The notes under the pieces: model-generated
What the model was told of the DNA's origin: nothing
Database searches by the model: none
The model's input: the letters and a program-made list of their open reading frames with translations, nothing else
NCBI GenBank assembly: GCA_951394405.1
Contig: OX596334.1
Coordinates: forward strand, 1,860,001 to 1,924,000
Source of the DNA: Coprinellus micaceus
Lineage: Eukaryota > Basidiomycota > Agaricomycetes > Agaricales > Psathyrellaceae
Direction: 5' to 3'
Length of the DNA: 64,000 bases
Shown: in pieces, positions 12,001 through 24,322 of the stretch
Layout of the letters: each line of letters opens with the position of its first letter
Numbering within the stretch: position 1 is the first letter of the stretch
Program-made: the position numbers and the translations under genes

Positions 12001-15000
12001 ATTCTTGTCAGCGTGGATATCTACACCTTTCTGACCTTACTTTCTCTCAGACGTACCAAAAGCAAAAGGTTCCCAAGTTCGTCAAGCGTCCAAGCCGTCC
12101 CCCGAACCAACTCCATCCTCCCCTCCACAGCGCACCCTGACTTGCACCGCAAAAGTCTATCAGATTCCATTTACACCTTGTCTAATCTAAGCACTCTTCA
12201 GAACATTCCATGGATCCATATACCGGATTCATACCGTTTCTATGGGATCAGCAGCCGTTGGTAGGGGCGTTACTATGGACCAGTATGTACGACCTTTGGC
12301 TTCCTGAGCTCCGCACCAGCGTCGTAGTCGAGGTCGCGAAAAAATAGCTTCCCAGTGCTTTCTCGCTTGAGCTGACGGGCAGGGGACAGGTGCTAGAAAC
12401 TAGCGACTTGACCTGGGAGCGGGGTGCCCCACAGACGGAATGCGATGCCGTTTTCTGATAACGCTCCGACAAGGCACAAAGCCGAGCAATGTACGCATGA
12501 TTGAAGATTCTGTCGTTCCTGGGTAAGACATAGTGTAACTCCACAATGGTATTTTGACATGGAGGGAAGGCACGTCGGAAGCTCAGGTGAGGGCATGCGC
12601 AATACGTGTCACCCCACAGAGCTTCTCAGCGCCAATTAACCGCGCTCTTCGTCCACGTTTTCGCGTGCTTTGCGAATGTTCCAAACTTCCACTGGAGCAC
12701 CCGGTATAGCATATGAGAACTCCGACTCGCTGGTTCCAGCGGAATGGGTTGCTTTTCAATTCAGTTCGATTTTTAGGCGTTGCGAACTCGGTGCGAGGAG
12801 GGTAAGGGGGTTCGCACACTGGGGTTGCGGAGGAAGTTCACCCGTTGCACGGCTTCTCCCGACGCTCATGCGAGCTTAGTAGCCTACTTTTCTCTCACAC
12901 TCGCATACACTCAAGGCGCTTGCAACTCTAGTTAGGGATTTCCCGGCGCCGGTGCCACTGCGGGCGAGCGAGGCCCAAGTAAGGTAAAGCGAGCGTGGCG
13001 GCGAGATAAATATCATTTCCCCGGTAAGGTGTGGTAAGGTTCCCCCCTCCGGCGGGCAGGTCAGCAGACACCCGCCGAGAGAGATGTTTCTGACTGGGTT
13101 TTGACTTCTGACGAGTTTTGAACGGATACCGTCACAGAAAGAAGAACGACGACAATTGCCTGAAGCGTCATGAGAAGGAAAAAATCAAAAGAAGAAAAGT
13201 GGGCTTGCTTGCTCTCAGATGACCGGGCACCGTATCTATTACCCCCGCGTTCCTTCCTTCGAATGGGAGGGGTGTACATCCGTTTCCGTTTCCTGTCATT
13301 GTCAGTGAGTCTGTGACTGAACCTTCATGAAGACGGCTTAGGAAGGCGGTTGGGAAGCCACGAGGCGAAGTAGGCGAGCGAAAAGGGGAGTGCGAGAGGG
13401 TCGTGTTATCGCGGTGTCCGGATTCGTGCAGCGGGGTGGTGAACTTTATTTCATGGTTTTTTTGCTCGGATTTTCGGTTGGTGGTTTCCACAGCGGTTCG
13501 CGTCCGTGTCAAGGACGGGGAGAACCGATTCGTTGATGTGGGTCTTCTTGTATGTCAACTGTCGTATGGATGCGAGCGACGGCCGGATGGCGTGAGGTAA
13601 CCAAGAGGTATGGAGGATGCTGTATTGGCATATGCCTTGCTCAGAGACGTCCATGCATGAACGGGGCAGAGAAGTAATTGCTGGCTGGGCTGGTGCAGAT
13701 ATCGCTTATCTTGGTGTAGATTATCTTATCTCAACTAATGCCCTTAGCAGAGGCGGTAGAGCGGAGACAGATGACGGAGGGTCCGGGATTGTCCCCGTCC
13801 ATCCGTAACAACAAGCCGAACTATTATTGAAATAATTAAGAGACGCCCTTGGGTGAATGCCACGACGGGACGGAGTTTTGCTGGGACGAGTTGCTAAGCG
13901 CCCGTGAGCGCGGTGACTCGGAGTGACTCAGTGATGTGGTGCTTTAATCGGGTAACAAGTCTGCTTTGAGCGAGTATCCGAATGCATCTTGCCGACAACC
14001 TACATTGAGCTCCGTCATCGATATTCGCTTTATTAAAGCTGTATTTTCCAGTAGAAAGGAGCGGGTAGCGAGGATACCGAGCGCGCTCCCCGTCGTTGTA
14101 AAGGTAATCAGGCGCCTATTCAAAATGTTTCGTCGCATCTTGCGGGCCCCTTGAGGCTATGTTTAGCGCCCGGGAGCTGCTATGATACGCTATTCCACGA
14201 AAATCTAGAAATTGTGATGGGCGAATACAAAGCAAACGCTTGGAGGTTGGTTTCCTGGCGACGAAACGCGAGCACGGGTAAGCACCGGTCTGTGTAGACG
14301 GGGAACTACGATGTATTTAGGTGGCGCGCTGTGCGAGAGTTGGTTGCTTGGATTGGAGGGACACGGAGGGGGAGATAGGATATAGCGTTCAAGGCGCGTT
14401 CTCACCGTCGTACCGAGAAGCGTCGTTCGGAGAGACCAGGAAGTTTCGTGTAGATCGCACTTGTGAAAAGGCCTTCTAGCAGACCAGGGCAAGGGAGATA
14501 GACTGACGGCGAGCTTAAACTGCAGTTAGTGAGGGAGAGCGTCATCGGAGCACGGGTTGCTGAGGTGGGCTCGAGGAGGGTGATTCTGGAAGGTGGGTGG
14601 TTTAATTAAGTATGAAGAAGAAGGGCATCCTCGCCTCCCTGCCAGAGAGGAGGTTCTGCAATGCAGAAGCACACGCTCGCCGCCGGGACGGGTTCGCGTT
14701 CATATAGCGGATTGACACGGAGTCGTGGCGTGCCTCGAGCGCGAGAGGAAGGACGGGGCGTGTCGCGGGCACGTTGCAGGGACCCCAGTGCAGTAGTACC
14801 TGTGCGACGTCTGAATAGAAAAATGGGATATCGTGTAGCAACATTGGGTGTCGCGTGGACGAGGGATTTCTATCTGTGCGTCTAGAAATAAGAGCGGGAC
14901 GTCTGGGGGAGACCATCGGGAGTCAGAGCTGAGGAGTGGTTCTCCAAGTGAGTTGCGTCGTGATCGGCAGAGGAGGACTGGTTCGTGTTCCGAAAGGGGA

Positions 15001-15143
15001 AATTTGTGCAAATGGGGGGAATTTTGCCAATACTTCCGCTTGCGGGGGCGTGTGAGCTGGCTGGGGGAGGGAGTTGCTGCAAATCGTGGAATACCGCTTC
15101 ATTCAAATACGGCGCTCAATGGGCCTCTGAACACTCAGTCCCC
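6028..15143. other. Gene-poor 9-kb stretch, no supported gene
   Basis: No gene could be supported on either strand. Open frames are all below about 190 codons, overlap each other in several frames, and lack domain motifs or splice signals that join them. The first 250 bp (6028-6280) is the 5' flank of ATP4. The last 1-2 kb (about 13.8-15.1 kb) is probably the promoter and 5' UTR of the HSF gene. In between, a few minus-strand fragments look protein-like (around 9.2-9.6, 10.4-10.6 and 11.5-11.7 kb) but fall in different frames with stops between them, as expected for a decayed gene. No terminal repeats, reverse transcriptase, transposase, tRNA or microsatellite was recognised. Confidence 0.5.
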
Positions 15144-17910
15144 ATGTCCGTCTATACAGAGTGGCAGAACCACCTGCTCCCCCACAACCCCCAGCCCTTC
15201 CCCTCCCCGCCCCCCTCCGAGCACGGCGCACCCCACCCCTTCGCACACACCTACTTCCCGCCCCAGGACCAGCGCCACCACTGCCAGCCAGGCCTCTCCC
15301 TCAACATCGACGGCCTCTCCGTCCAGTCCCCGCCCAATCTCTCCCCAATCAACCCCCCCCAGGCCGCAGTTCTCTCCCCACAGACCCCCATCAGCCCCAA
15401 CACAAACCCCTTTGGCAGCCAGCACATCCACCAGTCGCCCTTCCAGTTCGATCCCCACCAGGGGTCGTCCGGCCAGCAGAGCCCCAGCTACGACGACCAC
15501 GCTCTCGCGCCCCCCGGGTCCGCAGCGGGCAACTCCTACGATCGCCGTGCCGTGTCGCGATCGTCCACCTCCTCAGGGTCCTCCCAGCTGCCCCGCAAGC
15601 GCAGCTTTCCCTCCAACGCGCCGTCGACAAGCACCGTCGACGAGGTGGACGAGGCCAGGGAGTCCGCCATGGACATGGGCTCCTACGACGACTTTACGCC
15701 GTACGGCAGCAGCACCAACGGCGGTGGTAGCCCGGTGGACGGCAGTGGGAACACCAGCGGGGCAGAGGACGCGCTCAACGGCTCCGCCAACGGTCAGATG
15801 TCGCTCGGCATGGGAGGTGTCGGCGGCAGCATGAACATCCTTGGAAAGCCCATGGCCACGAACAACTTTGTCACGAAGCTATACCAGTCAGTTCCTCAAA
15901 GGCGTTTCGCCCATCGCGTCCGTTATCTAACCATGGGCACTTTAGAATGATCAACGACCCCAAGTCTGCACACTTCATCGCGTGGACAGAGCTCGGCACC
16001 TCATTCGTGGTCTCGAATGTGGGCGAGTTCAGCCGGAGCATCCTGGGTTCCCACTTCAAGCACAACAACGTAAGGCCTCACGCCAATCAACGCCCCCATG
16101 TCTTGGTATTAACAGCATCACTATCGCAGTTTTCCAGTTTCGTGCGTCAGCTGAACATGTACGGCTTCCACAAGATCAACCGGGTTAGTGCCCCCATGAT
16201 CCTCATCTGCAGACCCTGCCTAACCAGCGCACCCCAGACACCAAGAGCCCAGCGAACGTCAACCGATGCACAGACTTGGGAGTTCTCGCATCACAAATTT
16301 TTGCGCGGGCGTCCAGATTTGCTTGACGAAATCAAGCGAAAGGCGCTGGAACCTGATCCTGCAATCAAGCACCGCGTCGAGCTTCCTGGCGAGGTGAGCG
16401 TCCATCCGTTTTCCAGTGCGGGCCTGTGCGATGGCACTGTGAAGATCTTTGTTCTCCCGAGGCCAAACATTAGTGCCTCGTTCAATCCGCGTTCTTCCTC
16501 CCACACTTTTGTAAATCATGTCGCTCCCCCACTGTGGCGATGTTGCTTCCATGATCTCTCCTTGATGCTTTATGCCACTCGCACAGTGGATTAGCGTCCA
16601 GCTAAGAGTTTCATGAAGGCCTTCGTTGATGCAGTATATGGGGAGAAGGTCGAAGTTGCTTTGTATTGCACCGCGTTCATTTCATTTCACTACCCCTGCC
16701 TGCCTCGCTTTTTTGGGGTTCTCCAAGTTTTGCCCAGTTTCTTGAGTTTCGGCCGCATTAACCTTCTTTTGCTGCTTCCCAAGTTCGAAGTGACGCTTCC
16801 TATATATTTGCCTTTGGCGTTTTCCATACTGGCTTTTCAAGCCTGATATCCATCTCGCTTCCGCACTTTAGGCCTCTTCAAACCTCCTTGCTCACCATGC
16901 CTCCTTATCATTTCCAGGTCGCGGCGCAGCTTTCCGCTATGCGGGACGAAAACAGGCGGATGCAAGATCAGCTCACTTCTGAACGGCAACGAGTGGAGAA
17001 ACTTGTCAATGTTGTCGGCCGGTTATGGGAGGTTATGAACAAAAGCTTCCCTGGTGGTGGTAAGTTCAGTTCAGTTTAGATGCACCTTCCCGATGTCACA
17101 TTTTCAATTCAAATTGACTAACTCGTGTTTATTGTATTTTTGGTCTATTCAGTTGGGCAATTTCCTACGGACCTCCTCGACCAATCGGAGAACCCGAATA
17201 TCTACATTACGTCGCCAACTGCCACTACCTCGCGGTACCCACCACCACTCTCTATGAACCTGAGCACGCCATCCTTGCATATGCATTCCATGAATAGTCC
17301 CTCATCCAGCCCCACCGCCGCCGACTTTCCATCACAGTTGCAACACCACCAACCCCATCACCAGCTATCCAGGCAACATAGCTTCCAACACCTCTCCTCC
17401 TATTCGCGGGAGCCAGGGACGAGTAACGGCACAACGTCGTCGACGCCGCTACCTGGTTCGCCCGGGTCCGGTCATATGGACCTCTTCGATGACGAGTCAG
17501 GGCGTGGCGTCAACAGCCTTAAGCGCCCGAGACTGGATCCATCATCGGGACCCGGTTCCAGCGCCAACGCCAGCGTTGACTCACTGCAACTGATGTCCAC
17601 GATGAGTTCACCTGGGACTGGGCCGCCGAACGGGGGCCTTCCTACAGGGATGGGTGTGAAGAAGGGTGTCAGCAGGGCGAGGAGTGATAGCGCGCCACTT
17701 GGGTATGGTCATCATAATGGCCACTCGCATAGTTCCCACATGGTGAACGGGAATGGGTGGGGAGGGAATGGGAGTTCGCTGAGTATGGGGGCCGGTAGAC
17801 CGAGGAGTGGAAGTGGGATGGGTCCCAGGATTCCGAATATTGGGAACTTGACCAGGGGTACGGGGATGGGTGGTGCGCCGCTCTTGTCGATCCCGAGCGT
17901 GCCGCAGTGA
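15144..17910 (+). CDS. HSF-type DNA-binding transcription factor
   Basis: Nuclear transcription factor of the heat shock factor family. Six exons (15144-15886, 15946-16069, 16130-16183, 16238-16393, 16918-17059, 17153-17910) sum to 1977 nt, 658 residues. About the first 240 residues are Pro/Ser/His-rich and disordered. The HSF winged-helix domain follows: NNFVTKLYQMINDP, FIAWTELGTSFVVSN, HFKHNNFSSFVRQLNMYGFH and WEFSHHKFLRGRPDLLDEIKRK. Then comes a coiled coil (VAAQLSAMRDENRRMQDQLT..VVGRLWEVMN) for oligomerisation, and a Ser/Pro/Gly-rich tail. The DNA-binding helix is intact. Whether it is Hsf1 or an Sfl1/Hsf2-like regulator cannot be settled here. In-frame ATGs upstream (14985) could extend the N-terminus. 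The 524-nt intron 16394-16917 is about ten times longer than the others. Confidence 0.88.
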
Positions 17911-19239
17911 GTGAGTGGTGGTTTGGGTGGGAGTTGGCGGTGGACTGGTTTCCACCTGCCTTTGACGGTAGGAGGGAGAAGGGAGCGCTTGCGCTCGACA
18001 CACTATTCGACTGGACTGAAATTGGAAAATTAACGCTTGTGAGCACCTTTTGGAAGGGTGTTGCTAGCGTCCACGGTACCCCCCCAAAAGGATTACACCC
18101 TGCGACATCGACGCCTGCACCCCGAGTCTCTTGTTCCCTCTTCCTTTTCCTCGCCTTCCTTTCCTGATGGACAATGGACAAACCAAATGTACTAGTGCCG
18201 TCTTTTGGACTCTCTCATTCCTTCCATCCTGCCCATTATTCCGATCCGCTCTTCTCTCCGTCTTGTCACTCTCTTCCTCCTCCCCACCTGTTTGACTTGT
18301 TTTTGTCTATACCACGCTCTTTCTGCGTCCTTCTGCGTTTTGTTGTGTACATCGACAACGTCACTCCTCCCTCTACTCACTCCTTTGGTCGGACACTTTC
18401 GTTTTTTCTTCTTCCCTTGCTGTTCTCTGGAATTTGGTCGTCGCTCTTTTACGGACTCTTACGCTCCTTTTTCTTTGGGTTTCGTGCTGCCCACTTTCCC
18501 TTCCCTCGTTCTTTTTGTCGTGCAGCTGTCATCACTGCTTTCATTCATTCATTCACTTCTACTACTACTTCGCCCTACGTTTCTGAATGGGGTTCTTGAG
18601 CTTGGTTCGTTGAATATCCGCCATACCTTGCTATGTCGTGTTATGTCTCTCTCTTTTGACGCGAACGGGCTTTTTCTTCTTCCTCACCCCTTCGCTGTTC
18701 GCTAGCGTTCGTTGTGTTTGAATCCACTATGCACATAGGTACATGCATCCACCCACTTCTTTGAACATCTGGTGCTACCGCCACTTACACTCATAGACTC
18801 GGCGCGGTGTGGGCCTTCATTGGCTCAGACCGCGTCGAAGCCCTTCCTCTTCTACCCCGCTTCGCTTTCCTGTTGTTGTTGTGCAGATCTTCCTCACTTT
18901 CCTTCTTCCTTTCCTTCCTTTTTTGGCTTGTGTGCAGGAGGACTATCTAACTATCTATTTCACTCTATATCTATGTCTATCCAGCCGAAACGAATTTCTC
19001 AAAATGAAGTGAATATCAATGAATCCCTGCAGATTTTGAGTTTGGGCTTTTTGTGTGTGTTTCCCCGTGCAAGTTGGACCATTGGAACTGGGTTTTGGAA
19101 GGACCTCGAGAGTCGAGGCATGTTCAAGGCACGTTCGCTTTGTATCCGTGGGAAAGGCGCCACTGCACCCGAAAGCCACGCGCCTGAATCCCATCATCTG
19201 CACCCACTGCTCGCTTCGTCTCTCGCAGTCATTGCAGCC
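17911..19239 (+). promoter_or_regulatory. Intergenic region with long pyrimidine-rich tract
   Basis: A 1.3-kb gap between the HSF stop and the next start. From about 18120 to 18960 the plus strand is strongly enriched in C and T, with many CTT, TTC and TCCT runs, as in basidiomycete promoters and 5' leaders. It probably serves the downstream coiled-coil gene. Open frames in it are made of Phe/Leu/Ser and are composition artefacts. The proximal part (17911-18120) should hold the 3' UTR of the HSF gene. Confidence 0.45.
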
Positions 19240-20951
19240 ATGGAACCTCCACCACCGCGGCCATTCAAAGGCATACCTATAGCCATGCACGAGGACCCCA
19301 ACAGCCTCAACATCGTACCCTCCACTCCCATGCAGGTCGATATGCCGGAGCCTCCGGTCAGCGCGAAGGTTCGTTCGATTACTTCCGTGCGGTCGCGAGA
19401 GGTGGAATTGGGAGCGCTAATGCGTGCATGGGTTTCCGGTTTTGTGGGTGTAGGGACATGCACCGCATCGAGGGAGGTATAAGGATAAGTGAGTGGGGTG
19501 GTTCGATCTGGGTGTGGGGGTTTGGGCTGATGAGATCGTGTAGGTTTACGTCTATGGAGGAGAAGTACGACAAGGCGACGAAGGTGTGTCTCTGGGTGGT
19601 TGAGGGACTGGGTATAGAGTGAAGCTGACGTGGGTTTGCAGTCTCAAGGGTTCTACCAGAAACAACTGGAGCAGGCGAATGCTAAGATCAAGAAGCTGGC
19701 TGCTGAGAACGAGTGCGTGGTGTTGCTTTCCCTTGTCTCTACCGCTGCGTCTAATTGCGGGTGTTAAGATTGCTGCTTGATGCTCTCGTGACGAGCGACA
19801 AAGCCCTGCTCGAGAAGTACTTCCCCGAAGAGACTACAGGGCAGGTTATCGGACATCCTGTGTGGTTTGAACGGGAACGCGACAGGGAACGTGAGCGGGA
19901 AAGGGAGCGTATGCCTGAGGGACCCCAAATGCTAAGGCCGCTTCATCCACACCACTCGAATCCGAACCACCCACCTCACCACAGTCACGTCGTTCATCAT
20001 CACCACCACCCAAATCTCCCTCCTCCCCACCCTGGATCGAACCACCACCACCACAGTAACGTGCACAACCATGGCCCCATCCACGACCACCGAGGCCATA
20101 TCCATGGACCTCCGCAGCTTCCTAGCATCCACACGGCGGTGCAGCCGCCTCCTCATATCGTACCTTCTCATGCTTCACCCTATGAAGAAAATCCCCGGAT
20201 ACCCTTGGACTACCGCCCTGGCACTACCCGCATTGGCGGTTCAGGATCAGGCCCTGGGCCGTCACACCCGCACGCTACGTCATCGAGGAGAGGGCGGTCT
20301 TCACACCGCCCTCAAAGTGGGTTGGGGCCGATTGACAGGGACAGGGATGGCGACAGGTACCTGGAGAGAGAGGGTCGGGATGGTATGAGCCGAATTCCTG
20401 GTGAACGTGAACTCCTTCTGGAGAGGCAACGACCTCCACGAGAAGGTCCCCCAGAACCTCCAATTCTAACTTCGACGTTTGCTGAACCGCACCTACCCAT
20501 GATGCATCCTATGCCTCCTCCGCCTCCTCCACCTGTAGTGTTCTCACAGCACCCACATCCACAGATGGCACTCGCACCTCCACCACCACCCCAACATCCG
20601 GGCTACCCTCCCCCTCATTCCCACTATTCTCCTGGACCGCCCTTACCACCTCCACAACACCAACCACCGTTCGACCCACTGGAAATGCAGATGCAGCTCT
20701 CGCCCCAGCTCGCCCCGCCCAACTCCCCTCCAGTGACACTTACGCCTCAGGGTAACGGGGGGAGCAGCTTCGGCCGGTTCCACGTTGTTCAGAGGGATAA
20801 GAGGAGGGAGGACGATCCTCCGCCACCGCCGCCCCCGCCTGTGAATCCGAACCATACGGTGGATTTGGGGCTGAATACGTTTATTCCGCACGGCGAAGGC
20901 GGGAGGGCAGGTGTGAGAGGCCAGGCGGGGAGGGCAAGGAGTAAGAGTTGA
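19240..20951 (+). CDS. His/Pro-rich coiled-coil protein, possibly INO80-subunit-like
   Basis: Five exons (19240-19368, 19454-19476, 19544-19583, 19642-19712, 19769-20951) sum to 1446 nt, 481 residues. Residues 1-43 are Pro-rich (MEPPPPRPFKGIPIAM). A short helical region, FTSMEEKYDKATKSQGFYQ then KQLEQANAKIKKLAAENELL, runs into LLDALVTSDKALLEKYF; its pattern weakly recalls the helical element of small INO80 remodeller subunits (INO80E/F type). That link is only a guess. The remainder is low complexity: an Arg/Glu run (RERDRERERERER), a 60-residue His/Pro/Asn stretch with HHHHH, then Pro runs. The 23-nt exon 2 is needed to keep phase. A nuclear, disordered protein is likely; function unproven. 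Confidence 0.65.
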
Positions 20952-21881
20952 GGGGGGAAGCGCGAAGGCGATAGGGAGAGAAGGGGTGCTGTCAAGCTGA
21001 TGATGACCTTTGTATATGTGAATATGGGACTTTTTGGGTTGTCTATGGGCCAGACTGACGGTTGGTATACCAGAGCTTCGCACAATCTCGCGTTTTGTAT
21101 ACCCGCACACCTGTTGTACGCAAATACCATCTCTTGAGAAGCAATTGCGCGCTCATTTGCACGCCGAGGTAGGTCGATTTGTAATGAACCTGTAACTGGT
21201 CTTGAGGGACGGTAACGACTCTAGATTTGAAAAACGCGATTGAGCGCTGCCGTTGACCGTCAGCCGCCCACGGCACGGGCGCTTATCAGCTTGCAGCTCT
21301 GATGCTGACTTCCGCATGCACCCTCCCACCAACTTCCACATGGAAACCCCCACCAACTCATCTTCGAAGCTGCGGGGCACCAAACAGATACTCTCACCTA
21401 TACTCAGACCCTCCGATACATACCTTCCTTGATACCGTTCTGGAATTCCGACAGCACGCGACGATGGATTCAGAGTCCTTCGAAGTGATGTGCCAGCGCT
21501 TGCTCTCGACGCTCCCAACGGTGCTGGCCACATTATGTGGGTGATTCAGGAGGGAAGCCTTCGAAAGTGGACAGGCGCGCGTGGGTCAGGCAGCAAGGGT
21601 GGTGTTTGGTATAGGACCTACAAATAAGGCGACGTGGATATCCGCCATACGCGCAAACCGCCATTGAAACCTGTTAACGATGTCTAATACCTTCAACGCC
21701 CGATGACCTCGTAGTCCCTTGAATATAGAGGTTCTTCATTTCAAGCACCCTCGAGGTTCGACAGGCTGCACTTTCTCGCGCCGCCATCGGTCAAAATGCT
21801 TGATCTGCTCACTGTCAACGACGATGTCCCACAAAGGACGGACTTGCACGTCGGATCTCTCCTGTGCTCCGCGACATTGTG
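20952..21881. other. Intergenic, no gene seen
   Basis: Holds the 3' flank of the His/Pro-rich gene and the promoter of the membrane-protein gene. Short open frames here have no motif and no usable splice partners. Nothing else was recognised. Confidence 0.5.
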
Positions 21882-23499
21882 ATGTCCGATGCTCGCTCGA
21901 AGACTCAAGCAGGCCTGCTCCCTATCGCGGTGGACAATACCTTTGGGCCTGCGTTGGCGCCGACGATGCACCCGTCTGGAACAACCTTGCTAGAAGAACC
22001 AACCGGAATGGAACGCTGGCATCCCAAAGTGACACCCTATCGATTGCTGGTCACCGCGCTTGTTATAGGCCTTGGTAGCGCGAAAGCTTTGGCGGCTTCC
22101 ACAGGTAGGGGTTTGGTCACCTCAGTCACAATTGAATGGATATCTGGGATGATCGTGTTGCTCCTGTGCGTTGTCTCCTTGCGTATCCTGACATTAATTG
22201 ACACACTTCTAGCACATTCTTCCTTGCCCAATACGAGACGAAAGAGCACGCAAAGCCCGTGTGGTTCTTCAAAACAGATCTCATCGCCAGTGTTCGAGAC
22301 GCTGGGATTGATATTCCGCACTACAATACCGACGAGCGACCTTTGGAGCTGGTGGTCAAGCATGGGAAGCCGCCCATCACTGGGTATAGGATTCTAGTGT
22401 CGGTTGCCGCGGTTTCCTTTGGTGTTGTCAAAGCAAGTCTATCCTACACAGGCTACGGCACGGCGCCCAAAGCTGTAGATTGGGTATACGGAGTCGTTGT
22501 TACAGTAGTGTAAGGTTCCTCTCGCGGCCTCATTCGAGCTTAGCTCTCACTCTGCCCCTAGCTTGTACTGGGTGGGCACTTACGAGAACGCTCTCTCGGA
22601 ATACCCAATGATGCCCTGGCTGTTCACCAGGGACTACGCCAAGCAGGGTAAGCCGGCTTCCGCCTCCTCCCCTGAAAGGTCTAACCGTCTCTCGTTTTCA
22701 GTTTACCCGCCATGTTTTGTCATCGTGTTTCTCGCTACGCACATCGTAGCACTATGGACCGCCCATTCCCTCTCGAACTTCTGCTTTGCACAAGCGAATG
22801 GTTCACAGCCTGAGGAAAGCGAGCCAACCTCCCATGACATATTTAGCTCGGCTTCCGTATACGGGTACCTCATTTCCCTCCACGGCTTCGGTATCGGTGT
22901 AGGGGTGGTTGGCAGCTGTGTCATTCTTGGCTCGCTGGGCTTGCGGCTGTTTCAGTGGCTTCTCGTGTTCGCTACGACCTGTTGGCGCTCATGGAGACGC
23001 GCATTCACCCAACCTGTCCCGCATGATTATTATGATATCAACGAGGACGCCGCTACAACCCTTGAGACCACGGCGTTCGAATTTGTGATTCCAACTGGTC
23101 TGTGGGGTTTCTCGCCGTTCTCTACCGCCCCATCTGGAAAATGGACAAAGGTGGCAAGGGCCCTCGCTGCTTGTGAGTGTCCGGAAATCTCATTTGCGCA
23201 ACGAAGTTCTCATCGAACCTGGCTCACTTTCAGTATCAATCGTCGGTATCACGATCCTATACCTCATCGTCCATGATGCAGGACGTGAGGGGTACATCCT
23301 CTCCTTCGGCTGGACTCTCCTCTGGTCCTTATTGATGCGGGCTTTGTGGCCGTGGTTCGTATCCGTGGATGGTCTCGGGGTAGAACTAGGCTACGTTATG
23401 TTCACTATCCTATTTACTCATGCAGGGTATATACCTGCCGTTCTGATGTTCGCGTCACCCATCCTGGTCGTTTTCCTCATAATTGTACAGTGCTGTTGA
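21882..23499 (+). CDS. Polytopic membrane protein with duplicated hairpin module (unknown family)
   Basis: Five exons (21882-22165, 22213-22509, 22562-22647, 22702-23172, 23234-23499) sum to 1404 nt, 467 residues. About nine hydrophobic segments are visible: YRLLVTALVIGLGSAKAL, the segment after IEWISGM ending FFLAQYE, YRILVSVAAVSFGVVKAS, VYGVVVTVVLYWVGTYE, CFVIVFLATHIVALW, a long one around LHGFGIGVGVVGSCVILG, LSIVGITILYLIV, WTLLWSLLMRALW and a final VLMFASPILVVFLIIV. The first two hairpins are internal repeats of each other (YR(L/I)LV, K(A)..TG.G, EW/DW, ending QYE/TYE). Conserved charged residues inside the repeat (K, E/D) could matter for transport. No known transporter signature was seen. 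A membrane location is safe; the function is not. Confidence 0.68.
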
Positions 23500-24322
23500 C
23501 GACTGAGTACTGAATCGCTAGAGTCTGCCAATGTGGACGCCCTATCGGCGCCTTAGTCAGCAGCTAGAGTCCCGTCTTTAGGCGCCTCACCACCGTCTCG
23601 ATGGAACCATCATCTCCTCACCCGCACACACTCCAGCCCGACCATCCTGAGCATCTATATGGGGCGGCTTGATGCCCTCCCGTGAATGCTGGTAGATAGC
23701 TTGGATAGGACACACCCGGGTTGCACTCAGGTATTCGACTGAACTTGGGACGTCCTTCCCCGCTATTACCAAGGACATCGGATCGACCTCGGCGGCGGCT
23801 CTGCTTCACTCAAGCTTTTCACGAGGCCCTGGCGTCCCTTCTTTACCCATTGACTTGCGACTCTCGCCTTGAAACGCACGTCTTCATCACATTTCTGGCT
23901 CTGTTCGTGCTTCTCAGCAAAGCCAATCAAGTTCATAGTACCCATGGGGGCACTCAAGCGGCGAAAGCGTTATTCCAAGTGGGGTCAAGACCAATGCCAT
24001 TCAATGCGATTAGGGCCCGAACGTAAATTTTAGCAACTGTCGCTGCTTTTCGGTTACGTTCTCCTTACTCACAACGCGAGCATGTGGTCATCGAGATGGC
24101 CGAAAACGCTCCCTTCAACCTTTCCCTCACTGCTGCGTATCTCCCAACCTCTACCGCGTGACCAGCTTCGCGATCGACCATCCGGCACGCGCGTTTCGGT
24201 CGCATTGGGTTCAAAGTTTCAGCTTTGCCCTTCTCATCATCGTCTCCGGCGACGCATAAATACTGCTGGTGTGGTTGCCGGGTAGAGTAGAGTAATTCTT
24301 TACTCACCCTCCCGAGACTGCC
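23500..24322. other. Intergenic, promoter of the GH5 gene, no gene seen
   Basis: About 820 bp between the membrane-protein gene and the GH5 gene. It contains a TATA-like CATAAATA about 60-70 bp before the GH5 start. Open frames on both strands are short and carry no recognisable motif. Confidence 0.45.
24254..24262 (+). promoter_or_regulatory. TATA-like element of the GH5 gene
   Basis: A GCATAAATA string lies about 60-70 bp upstream of the ATG at 24323, within the expected window for a core promoter. Confidence 0.35.

Noticed and set aside
14848..15834. Long open frames overlapping the first exon of the HSF gene in other frames
   Set aside because: They are Pro/Ala/Arg/Thr-rich shadows of a GC-rich, low-complexity exon. 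Only the frame that continues into the HSF domain has splice-consistent continuation.
18205..18705. Open frame of 166 codons in the pyrimidine-rich region
   Set aside because: It is almost only Phe, Leu, Ser and Pro, overlaps another frame of the same kind, and results from C/T-rich composition in a promoter region.
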